Shown: piece after piece, positions 12,144-22,800 of the stretch
Layout: every line of letters starts with the position of its first letter
Position numbering within the stretch: position 1 is the stretch's first letter
Origin: Pseudorasbora parva
Lineage: Eukaryota > Chordata > Actinopteri > Cypriniformes > Gobionidae
DNA: 64,000 nt
Direction of reading: 5' to 3'
Assembly: GCF_024679245.1 (NCBI RefSeq)
Contig: NC_090176.1
Coordinates: 45,527,086-45,591,085 of the forward strand
Position numbers and translations under genes: made by a program
The notes under the pieces: generated by a model
Database searches by the model: none
Seen by the model: only the letters and a program-made list of their open reading frames with translations
Told to the model about the DNA's origin: nothing

Positions 12144-12960
12144 GGGGTGTGCCAAAAAATTGATTCACAGAAGAATCTAGATTCTCATTTGCAACGATTC
12201 AGAATCAATCTGAAATGTCCAAGAATCGTTTTAATAAATTAATAAAATCAGCTGGCTGTTCGCCTCCATTTTGTAACTAGCCTATACGCGACGAGTTCTG
12301 CAACGGCATAAAAGTTGCTAAAACGGGTGGATTGTGACATTTATAAAAATCACGGGCGGGGATGCGGGCGGATAATTAACTCTGTGCAGGCGGGTAGTAG
12401 CGCGGATAAAAAAATGTGTGCAATATTTCTGTGGCGAGGTGGACGAGTGAGAAAGCGAGTGAGACCGGGGCGTGATTGTGAATGAGCGTCACCTGCGAGC
12501 CACACCGTTCTCGAGTCCTGTGAGGGAGCTTGAGGCATATAAGGATGAGAGATCACCAGACCTGGATTTGACGTTGAGTTGGGTTTACGTTTTATTATGT
12601 GTGTGTGCATGGCAGTTGTCTGTGAGGGGCTGCCTACGTTACTTTCGTTTTGTTTGGTTAAAGTCTTTTAAACGTTCGAGTCTTTAAAGGCAGAGCCTCT
12701 TTCATTAGCCCATTCATGATGCTGTTGATGTTGAGAGAGGTGCAAGATAAAAAATAAAGCATTTTAATTTAAATGATTTTAGCATGTGTGATTTATCGCG
12801 GGCATGGGTCTGGGCGGGTGCGGATTTAATTTTGATATTTTCAAAATCGAATAGTTTTCAATCGAAAATCTTTTTGAATCGAAAATAGATTATGATTCGA
12901 ATCGTGGCCTCAGTAATCGGAATCAAATTGAATCTTGAGATGGTAAAAGATTCCCACCCC
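12144..12960. mobile_element. DNA element with ATCGATT-rich ends, carrying a nested GC-rich insert
   Basis: The ends are inverted (ggggtgtg at left, cccacccc at right). Both flanks are rich in gaatc/gattc palindromic motifs, as in a common cyprinid repeat. The interior from about 12352 to 12825 is unlike the flanks: GC-rich, with gggcggg-type sequence at both borders, suggesting a second element inserted inside. Confidence 0.55.
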
Positions 12961-14371
12961 AAATATTAAGTGATTAAATCTCTTCAGAAAATGTGAACTA
13001 AACCACCTAATTCATAAATTAATTTTACAATATTTTTATTAACTCTTTAAAGCGTCAAAGGGGCAGTTGCGTAGCTGTTCAATGGAGGGACAGAAAGCTC
13101 TCAGAATTTATCAAAAATATCTTAATTTATTATGAGTCTTACATAAAGTCTTACAGGGTTGGAACAGCATGTTTTTATTTATTTATTTATTTTTTACCGA
13201 CCCTTTAAGAGTTGGTCATAATGCCTGTAGGTACATAGCAAAGGTCAATTGGAGGTTTTTTGTTGTTTTGTTTTTTTTTATATATAAATTAGCTCCTGTT
13301 CGAAGGGTAAAATATTGGTCACTAATATCAGTCCAGAAATGTTATGTTGGTAGGTACATGACGTTGTTGTTGTAAAAAATTATAACTAATTATCAGCATA
13401 AATCTTCTTTATGCTTAAAATGCAACCAAACCAACACCGGAGGAAAACTTTTCTCACTTATTTTTTATTTTTTTATTAGCCCCTGTTTAAAGTGTAAACT
13501 ATTAATCAATTATTAATATTGGTTCAGAAATGTAATGTTGGTCCATCCTTTTTTGGTACTGGATCAATCATTTTTGTTTTATTTTATTTTGCATTTTGCT
13601 TTGTCCACTGAGCTCATTGCAATACATAATGGGATCGCATGTGCCTTTGAAAATCTTCTTGTTGGAACAGATTTTGTGCCGGAAGGATGTCTATAATGCC
13701 TCAAAATGATCCCTACATAGAAAGTGCACTAGGTTTTGGAATAGAGTCAGTATGTAAATTCACAAGTGGCACTTGACTTTTCAACAGCATGTCATGCTTC
13801 CTTGGGAGAAGTGAGAGAGAAACCTGCCCAAGCCCTGAAAAGAGTTCCTGTCCACTCCCCAACCGCACAGCCCACACACTAAGCCTCTGGAAAGAAAGAG
13901 GAACTGTGAGTGGGAAGTGTTGCTGGTGTAGGCCCAGGGATGAGAGTGTGGAACAGGGATGCTTCCGAGGATATGTAATGGCAGGTGTCTGCTGAAGCAC
14001 GCCCGCCAATAATGTCTTCACTGATGCAAACTCTGGCAAATTCGCCCGCTATTTCAAACACTATTCTTAGGTCTGTTCCTCACAATTTGGCTTAAAACTT
14101 CAGACCACAGTATTTGGTGCTGGACAATGCTCAGAGCGTTCACCCTCCTTCAGATCTCCAGGCTCCATTCTCACCCTACGCTGACATCATGCGAGCAGCT
14201 CTGGGCTCATGGCCTGAGGTTCTGAGTTTTTTAAAGTTGATTGGCCAGACACAGAACAGAATCTGAATGCAGGTGAGAGTTTCAAAGGGCCAGCTAGAGT
14301 CCAAAGGAGATTTGCACCAGAGAGACCTTTTCATAGTTCCTAGAACTATTGGCGGAAGTACCCAGATTTTT

Positions 14372-15364
14372 TAGCCTGACAAGCCAGGACCACATCAAGA
14401 TGAAGTTGGGTCTGGGAACACACCGTTGGCAGGGCTTAATCCGGGGGGCGGCAAAAACGGTTTTCTTTCGAAGTCCCTCTGCACGCAATAGGATAGCGCT
14501 ACAACAAACCAGAGCAACGAAGAAGGTGAAGCTGAGCTAGTTGATAGATAAAACTTTTCCATATCAGGTTGGCAAAACTCAGAACGTATGTTCCTTTTTT
14601 AAGAATGACTTCAGTGCTGTTCTTGGTTATTTTCTCAAAGAAAAGCTTAACTCCAAGTCTTCCAGAGCCGCTGCCGAAGCCAATTCCAAAGACTGCTGTT
14701 CGCCAACTTCCTTGTTTTCAAGTAGCATGCAGAACCATCACAACTCTGCTTTCATTACACGACATCCTCAATAATCCCGTCTCTGGCATGACAACTCCAA
14801 TCTTTCAAATATCTATTTACCTAATATGACTTAAGACCTGCAATGTTGCCAGGATTATAATCATACACTGTTTGTTCGTTGGCCAGAGGAGAACTTGCAC
14901 CCCGACTGAGCCTGGTTTCTCCCAAGGTTTCTTTCTCCATTCTGTCCCTGAAGGAGTTTTGGTTTCTTGCCACCGTTGCCTTTGGCTTTTGGCTTGATCA
15001 GTTGGTGGCACCTACATTTTAACTATATAACCAATCTGCCTGCATTGACAATATATGATAATTGAAATTAGCTGGATATCATCACCGTTTTCACCAGAGC
15101 GGCTGTACAGCAAAATCAAATTCTGTTGCATTATCTTCCTGTTAACACTGGAGCTGCTTTGAAACATTTGGCCTTGTAAAAAGCGCTATATAAATAAAGT
15201 TGATTTGATTTGATTCATTATGTTAAGCTCGTCCACTGACTCTATGCACAATGTGATTGGCCTGACCAGAGTTTGGTTTTTCAAGCTCATAAGCCAACAG
15301 TGAGTTGCTAGACGACCCTGGCTGCAAATTATATTTGCTGCCGCTAGTGTGTCTAGATCAGGCT
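14372..15364. mobile_element. TAGCCT-family non-autonomous element, split by a LINE tail
   Basis: Starts tagcctgacaagccaggacc and continues like the copy at 26941-27468 (gggcttaatccgg, ctctgcacgcaataggatagcg). It is interrupted from 14758 to 15213, then resumes (ccactgactctatgcacaatgtg ... ctgccgctagtg, tctagatcaggct). No target duplication is visible. It sits inside flanks rich in gttcctagaact motifs. Confidence 0.8.
14758..15213 (+). mobile_element. LINE 3' tail (retroposon fragment)
   Basis: Contains the conserved fish LINE tail ggtttctcccaaggtttctt ... ccattctgtccctgaaggagt ... gcgctatataaataaagttg and ends in a ttgat-type tandem tail. Flanked by ttcatta at 14751-14757 and 15214-15220, a likely 7-bp target duplication. 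It interrupts the older TAGCCT-family element. Confidence 0.8.
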
Positions 15365-15369
15365 GTGTT

Positions 15370-15985
15370 CGCAGGAACTAGGATCAATTTTAGTTCTTGA
15401 AACTCCTATTGGGGGAACTAAATTAGCTCCTACTTCAGAGGAGGTTCTTACCCTGCACAATAGGAACTACTACTGACATAAGTGTGCACTGATTGGCTGA
15501 CCACATGCAAAACTCCAGCACCCACCATTTAAAGAAAAAAGTCTACACAAACAGATTATAGTCTATATATTTACTCCAGAAAATAACTATATGAACATGG
15601 AAAACCATGATAGGACCTCTCAACCTTTACACTAAAGAGAAAATCCAAAGCAACTTTGAGGGGACCAAGCGAAACATCATCAGGTATTTCTGCTAATCTA
15701 GCAACATAGGGCATTAACCTTATGGTAAATGCTAATAATTTTTCATATACTGTCTTTCTTTGTATACCACTTCTAACTAATAACGTATTAGACAGGACTG
15801 TTAAACAGATCGTTGTTAAACAGGGCTCTGGTGTTCTCTGCGCCATTATAATAAAGGTCCATCGCGCCGTCAAAATAAAAGTCACAACAACAAGTGTGGC
15901 TTACGTCACTTCACAGTTTCTACTGGCGGTGTGGATGCAACCAGGAAAACTTTTCTAGGGGAACTTTTAATTCTCGGGGAACCAT
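15370..15985. repeat. Probable non-autonomous element rich in ggaacta/tagttcc motifs
   Basis: Left part has caggaactaggatcaatttt and cctattgggggaact; right part has ggggaacttttaattctcgg and ggaaccatcctggtag in opposite sense. Similar motifs lie left of 14372, so the TAGCCT element probably inserted into this repeat. Borders uncertain. Confidence 0.4.
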
Positions 15986-16893
15986 CCTGGTAGTTAGTTT
16001 CTCACTTTCATCACTTTCCCTTTTATTCTTGTGCACTAACTCTTTTTCTAAGCTGAACAGCCAATCAGAGTTCTCTCTCTCACCAACAGCTCAATGTCGA
16101 TTCAACAAGCCGACCTAATAACCCAACGTTGCCTGACGGCCGACCGTCAACTTATTGTGTCCCGGCCTTAACCTAAGTCCAAAAGTACACATCTGCTGCT
16201 ATAGTACATTCCAAATCAAATAGAGGTTTGTTCAGCAAAATTATTTGGGAATGAACAGGTCTGTCATTATTGACTTATCCTCCTTTCGTTCCAAACCTAT
16301 AAACTGTTTTTTATGTTTTTTTTTTGTTTGTTTGTTTGTTTTTTGCAGAAGGATCAAAATCACTCACCCTCATGCCATTCCAAATCTGTATAGTTTTCTT
16401 TCTTCTGTGCAACAAAAATAATATATGTCTTTTTGTCCATACAATGAAAGTCATTTTTTGGGTAAACTTATCCTAAGGATAAGTCTCTTTTTGTTATTAG
16501 TAGTTCTCTTGTGATATGCCAGGCATGGTTTGACTTAAAAGCCACCTATCTCTTCACAGGCCTCTCTGCCTATCTGAATCAGGAGCTGTCATTAATCTCA
16601 GCCTTAACTTTCTTTCTCTGCCATGCTTTGATGCACTGCCAGAACACTGATCCAGGGTTTGTTTTCATTGACAAAATAGATTGCTTGTGGTCTTTGACCT
16701 GAAAGCAATAATACAAATTTCTATAAATATTCTGTCAATTGTTAAGCAACATCTAACCTTGCACAGTTGTGTAGCATTCAGAATGTAACTGAAAATGGCT
16801 TTTAAAAAGCAATTGCATTTCTGAAAGTTAACATAATATACTTTACTTTTCATTCATGAATTACATGTACTTTAAAGTTATACAGCATATATA

Positions 16894-18084
16894 CACTCAC
16901 CTAAAGAATTATTAGGAACACCATACTAATACTGTGTTTGACCCCCTTTCGCCTTCAGAACTGTCTTAATTCTACGTGGCATTGATTCAACAAGGGGCTG
17001 AAAGCATTCTTTAGAAATGTTGGCCCATATTGATAGGATAGCATCTTGCAGTTGATGGAGATTTGTGGGATGCACATCAAGGGTACGAAGCTCCCGTTCC
17101 ACCACATCCCAGAGATGCTCTATTGGGTTGAGATCTGGTGACTCTGGGGGCCATTTTAGTACAATGAACTCATTGTCATTGTCATGAAACCAATTTGAAA
17201 TTATTCGAGCTTTGTGACATGGTGCATTATCCTGCTGGAAGTAGCCATCAGAGGATGGGTACATGGTGGTCATAAAGGGATGGACATGGTCAGAAACAAT
17301 GTTCAGGTAGGCCGTGGCATTTAAACAATGCCCAACTGGCACTAAGGGGCCTAAAGTGTGCCAAGAAAACATCCCCCACACCATTACACCACCACCACCA
17401 GCCTGCACAGCAGTAACAAGGCATGATGGATCCATGTTCTCATTCTCTTTACGCCAAATTCTGCCTCTACCATCTGAATGTCTCAACAGAAATCGAGACT
17501 TATCAGACAAGGCAAAATTTTTCCAGTCTTCAATTGTCCAATTTTGGTGAGCTAGTGCAAATTATAGCCTCTTTTTCCTATTTGTAGTGGAAATGAGTGG
17601 TACCCGGTGGGGTCTTCTGCTGTTGTAGCCCATCCGCCTCAAGGTTGTGCGTGTTGTGGCTTCACAAATGCTTTGCTGTATACCTCGGTTGTAACGAGTG
17701 GTTATTTCAGTCAAAGTTGCTCTTCTATCAGCTTGAATCAGTCGGCCCATTCTCCTCTGACCTCTAGCATCAACAAGGCATTTTCGCCCACAGGACTGCG
17801 GCACACTGGATGTTTTCCATTTTCACACCATTCTTTGTAAACCCTAGAAATGGTAATGCGTGAAAATCCCAGTAACTGAGCCGACGGTGAAATACTCAGA
17901 CCGGCCCGTCTGGCACCAACAACCATGCCACGCTCAAAAGTGCTTAAATCACCTTTCTTTCCCATTCTGCCATTCAGTTTGGAGTTCAGTAGATTGTCTT
18001 GACCAGGACCACACCCCTAAATGCATAGATAATTGCATTAATAATAAATTGAACAGGTGTTCCTAATAATCCTTTAGGTGAATG
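16894..18084 (-). mobile_element. Tc1-like transposon, inactive
   Basis: 1191 bp with TA at both ends (16892-16893 and 18085-18086). Terminal inverted repeats cactcacctaaagaattatt and, from the other end, cattcacctaaaggattatt. A single transposase frame in - orientation fills it but is broken (separate entry). Confidence 0.95.
16926..17965 (-). pseudogene. Tc1-type transposase pseudogene
   Basis: Starts MGKKGDLSTFERGMVVGARR, the paired-type helix-turn-helix DNA-binding domain. The frame shifts by one base near 17812-17816: after that the sense frame is CGRKCLVDARGQRRMGR. An in-frame TAA just before FALAHQNW, near 17562, is a second break. The catalytic part follows: SDKSRFLL (first Asp kept; the next position is Lys where the family usually has Glu), QQDNAPCHKA (second Asp) and SPDLNPIEHLWD (Glu), i.e. 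a DDE catalytic triad with all three residues intact. Two lesions make it non-functional as it stands. Confidence 0.93.
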
Positions 18085-18121
18085 TATGTATATGTATGTA
18101 TATATGTACATTGTATATATA

Positions 18122-18409
18122 GTACCAATCAAAAGTTTGGAAACATTTATATTTTTAATATTTTTTTAAAGAGGTCTCTAATGCTCATCAAGCCTGCGTT
18201 TGTTTGCAATGATTTCTGATTGATCAGGCAACACTGGAGAATGGAGTAATGGCTGATAACATTTTTGCTTTGCATCACATAAATAAAATATATTTAAAAT
18301 TATGTCAAAAAAGAAAAAAACATTATTTTAAATTGTAATAATATTTCTCAATATTACTGTAATGCAGGCTTGATGAGCATAAGAGACTTTCCAGACTTTT
18401 GACTGGTAC
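18122..18409. mobile_element. TA-flanked MITE next to igfbp2 exon 2
   Basis: Terminal inverted repeats gtaccaatcaaaagtttgg and, reversed, gtaccagtcaaaagtctgg (17 of 19 match). TA lies at both ends. An inner inverted block (aatgctcatcaagcctgc / gcaggcttgatgagcat) extends the symmetry. 288 bp, no coding. Ends 72 bp before exon 2 and begins 37 bp after the Tc1 element. Confidence 0.9.
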
Positions 18410-18481
18410 TATATTCATTGAAAGGGAGATGATAAAACAGCATTTTTGCTCAAATCTGTAACCTACTCTTCCTTCCATCAG

Positions 18482-18639
18482 GAGAAATAAATGGCACACG
18501 CTCCCCTCCGATGAAAAAGACCAGCAAAGAAAACAACTACCAGCACTACAAGGAAATAGCTGTGAAGCAGCATCACAGCAGTAAGAGGAACAGGATGTTC
18601 AGCTCCCAGGATGATCCCAAAACGCTTTTCCCCAAACAG
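18482..18639 (+). CDS. igfbp2: igfbp2 exon 2 (central linker)
   Basis: 158 bp. The acceptor is ccttccatcag and the donor is CAG|gtgagt. The first two bases complete a codon begun in exon 1, then the frame stays open to the donor. The encoded peptide is hydrophilic with basic clusters ([14 protein letters not shown]) and no cysteine, as expected for the non-conserved IGFBP linker, where proteolysis and glycosaminoglycan contact occur in the family. A MITE ends only 70 bp before this exon. Confidence 0.9.
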
Positions 18640-18842
18640 GTGAGTGTCCCCTGTGAAGAAGTCACAGCACTCTTGAGTACTGACGAACACTATAAAGTGA
18701 GTCATGTGAAAGGGCCTTTAGATTAACACAGAGACCAATTGAAATAAAGACCTGTATTCACCTTAAATGTCATTGTGTTCAGTACGGCAGTGCCCTCTTC
18801 TGGTTATCATACTAACACACCATATACACAACAATATGGGCT

Positions 18843-18928
<86 letters not shown>

Positions 18929-19756
18929 CTCTCTCTCGCTATGACATAGACTCTTTTCTGTATCAGCTAAACATTAATTATCCTAACACAGTTTTCTGGG
19001 GTTCAGATTTACGGTATGTCCTTTGTACAACCCTCTAAATTTGATGTAGCTATAATTCTGTGGTCTGAGGTTGTTTGTCAATGTATAATTTATTGCTCCA
19101 GTATGTTATTTTCATGATTGGAACTGTGCAAAAACAGCTGTACGCTGTTTTTCGAGTGTTTTTCATATTAAGGCTGTTTCTGGTGCCACTTTTGCAATGT
19201 TTTCAGTTAAAAACATGATAATTTCCTTAGTTACCTAATTAAACAGCGATTTCTGATGTCTAAAACACTGCCCGGTGATAGCATACAGTCACAATCGGAT
19301 TGCCAAGACAGAACAAACGGCTGCCGTCTCTGCTGAAACGAGGAATGGGCCAGTGCTTGTCGAATTTGGCCATCACACAAATCCACTGAGTTAATTAACT
19401 TTTCTTGGACTTGAACCATGCTTTACCTGGACCCTTAAATCCTTAGCCAAGTGACCACTGCAACAGGACCTCACCCCAATCAGCATCTCTATCAGGCATC
19501 ATCTACTGTTCTGAGCCAATAGACAAAATGTCTTGCTAATTTACTTCTGTTGGCAAGTCATTTTTCTTTTTTCATACTGTTTTTTTTTTTTTTCGGGGCA
19601 GCTGTGGCCTAACGGTTAGAGAGTCAGACTTGTAACCTGAAGGTTGCGGGTTAGATTCTCAATATCAACAGGAAACAACCCGAAGTGCTCTTGAGCAAGG
19701 TACCTAACCCCCAATCGCTCACAGGCACCGCAGTGAATGGCCGCCCACTGCTCTGT

Positions 19757-19822
<66 letters not shown>

Positions 19823-22800
19823 ACGGTTTGCAAAGTGTTCATTACTCACTGCTTCTAATGTGTGTGCACTAACTTGGAAGGGTTAAATGCAGAGGATAAA
19901 TTCTGAGTATGGGACCATACTTAAAGTAAACGGCAGGTTTGGTAGTTTTCGTAGTAACTCAAATGTAGGACATGTTTTGCAGAGGGCCTAAAATTTAAAA
20001 CGGGACAGTTGACGGGCCAGCGGTGAAAGTTTAAACCTTGCCACTTATTCAAGCACAAGACGGGAAAGGGAGCGTCTTTTTTCCCTTTAAAGGGAATTTA
20101 TCCAAAGCGACTTATAACTGAGGAGTACAGGAATCGATTTCGTTGACGAAAAAAGACAAGTCTAAAATCACTGGTTTTGTTTTGGGAAAGAAGAGCGTTT
20201 GTGCAGTTGCCAGATTTCTGTGAAAAGAACACGTATACTATCCGGTGTTTTACCTAAACATGTACAATCTGGCAACCATTTGCATGCAAGCTCTTTCTCT
20301 CGTGCGCGGATAATCTTAAAACACCAATAAACACGTAGGCTGTATTTTATCAATCTCCATTTGAGATGTTCTGCTTAAAGTGTGTCATTCAGTCGGTCTG
20401 TGTTCTGTCAGGACGGTCAGGACTCACAAGCCGATTCGCTGAACAACTGAAATGCTGTGTGCTGTGAGCTGCTGAAATAAGCCAATCAGAGCAGAGCTCT
20501 AATTTTAATATTAATGACTCTTCCAAATAAGGCAAACACAGAGCATTATATCCTAGGCGCAATTTATAGGGTTGTAAATGGACCTGTAAAACTGTATCTG
20601 GACAATTGTTGCCCTTAAATAAGGCACATACCCTTTATGTAGATATCAGAGAACAATTTAACATCTTGTTATAACTCATTCTAGAGCACCTTTAAATACA
20701 AATATTTGTATAGTACTCAGAGTAGCAAAAGCTAGAAAAGGGATGGAAAAGAGAAAAGTTAGATGGAATAGAGGAAGTTAGATTTTTTTTTATTTTTTAA
20801 TGATAAGATTAAGTGCTCATGGAAAATACTTTTTACCTGTCTTTTGATTGAAGTGAGGGATTCTGCCGTGCGTATGAAGGTCGGAAGATCGTTCCACCAA
20901 CCAGGAACAGTGAATGAAAAAGTTCTGGAGAGGGATTTCATGCCTCTCTGTGATGGTACCACAAGCCTCTGCTCGTTAGCTGGGCGAAGGCTTCTGGTGG
21001 GGGAGTAGACTTGTAGGAGCAAGTTTGAAGAGTGTGTGCTGTATTTTGAACTTCTCTGTGCAGAAACGTCCGAAGGTTGTGTCCAGAAATCTGTCTTAGC
21101 AGGTAAATACTGAACTGAGCTCTCAAATTGTATTGCACTTGAACGGATCAATTCACACAAAATTATGCCAAAACACCCGGCATGTATCCTCGTGTACAAA
21201 GTTAGTTATATCTTAAGTGTACGTAAACAATTGAGAGAAAACGGGTGCATGGTTAGGGCTAGGATTTATTGGAACCATGCTTAAAGTGACAGCAGCCTAA
21301 TATTTCTGATGCTGTCTGTGTTTTTAATGTTGATCAAACAACAAAAGACGAAAAACATTGCTCTAGACTGAATAATTTGTAACTTTAATAAGGATTAATT
21401 AATGTATCATGGATGGTAAACAATATTTATGGCCTGGTTTTCCATGACACCTTGGACACAGATTGAGCCTGCCCGTTTTACATTGTCATGGAAGCATATC
21501 CTCACCATTTAAAGAACGCCTTAAGCGCATTGATAAAAACAGTGCTATATCCATTCATTGAGCGTATTCTATTGGACAAGAAATGTTTCAGGAAAAAGAA
21601 AATCGATGTGACCATCAACAAACAACAACAGAGACGACAATAGCTATACGATGAAGCTCACTGGTTCTGGTTTTGCTGACCTGAAAGCTATAGTAACTAC
21701 AATAAAAACAGCTAAATGATATGTTGATAAAGCAAATGGATGTTGGAAAGTACTAAAATAAGGTAGATGCAATAAAATGAAGAAGCCAAGGCAATAAAAA
21801 TTCAAACCAGTGATAATGGTAGGGTAATAAAAGCCAAACCGAATAAACAACTTTTTTGTGGAGGTTATAAATCCGTAGTGTAACCATCACATATCCCAAT
21901 GAAAAGCAGACATTCAAGGAGAATGTCAGGGTGACGGCATGTCCGATGACAGCAGGGGACTGTTCACTGCTTTGTGATGGAGCACTTTTCATCCGCACGG
22001 TACGGATAAGATCCCTGGCAGGCCCTCTTCCCCCAGTGCCCTCTTATCCCGGGCCAAGCAGGGAGCAGCCATCATGAGAGATATAGGGAAAAAGAGAAGG
22101 AACGGGAGACAGGAATGGTCTTTGATGCGATGCCTGTCCTTGCGGAGAGGTGGAGAGGTAGAACCAAGCCAGAAAATTAGCTGGAGTACGAGATTAATAT
22201 CAGCCACATAAATGTTTCATGAAGCCGCTGGCTTGCTGTTTATCTCACTCTCCTTATATGAGCGTTTCTTCAAGGATTTTTATGAAAATTAACATTGTTT
22301 TTGTGTGAAAGTCAAATGAACTCTTTTACCACATTTCCCCATGCCTTCATGACATATTTTTGCTACTTTGCTACTTATTTCTGTGATGTTATGTTAATAT
22401 TTTATTAATCATATCAATATGAATTCGTTTTAATCATAAGCCATCTTATTGTTAATTGTGGGAAAATTATTTGAGATTTAAGACATAATGTGTGAAGAAA
22501 ATTAATAATCAAGGTAAATCTCACTTGTAAACAGCAATTATTATTTTATTTTTTTTACATTTAAATTTATTTTATAACGTTTTTTATCATGAAAAACTTT
22601 AAAGGACTTATTTATGGATCCATAAAAGTTTTACAGTCTTTTATAGAATTGTGCTAATTTTGTGGATGCACTTATTTTTTTTTTTAAGTTACATTTTATT
22701 AAATATTAGTTTTTCATTATATTGTATTTATGTTATTATTTTGTTATATGTTTAATAATATATCAATAAACTCAAATACTACTTCTATACTGTCTAAAAC

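Larger units (their letters stand above)
1..18481 (+). other. igfbp2 intron 1 or upstream DNA; no gene seen
   Basis: No reading frame with recognisable protein similarity other than transposon remnants. The interval is a patchwork of repeats, listed separately, with AT-rich unique sequence between them. Stretches 1200-2200, 5000-5750, 6080-7500, 8370-9000 and 13000-13700 hold no element I can name beyond short AT-rich and dispersed-repeat tails. Confidence 0.6.
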
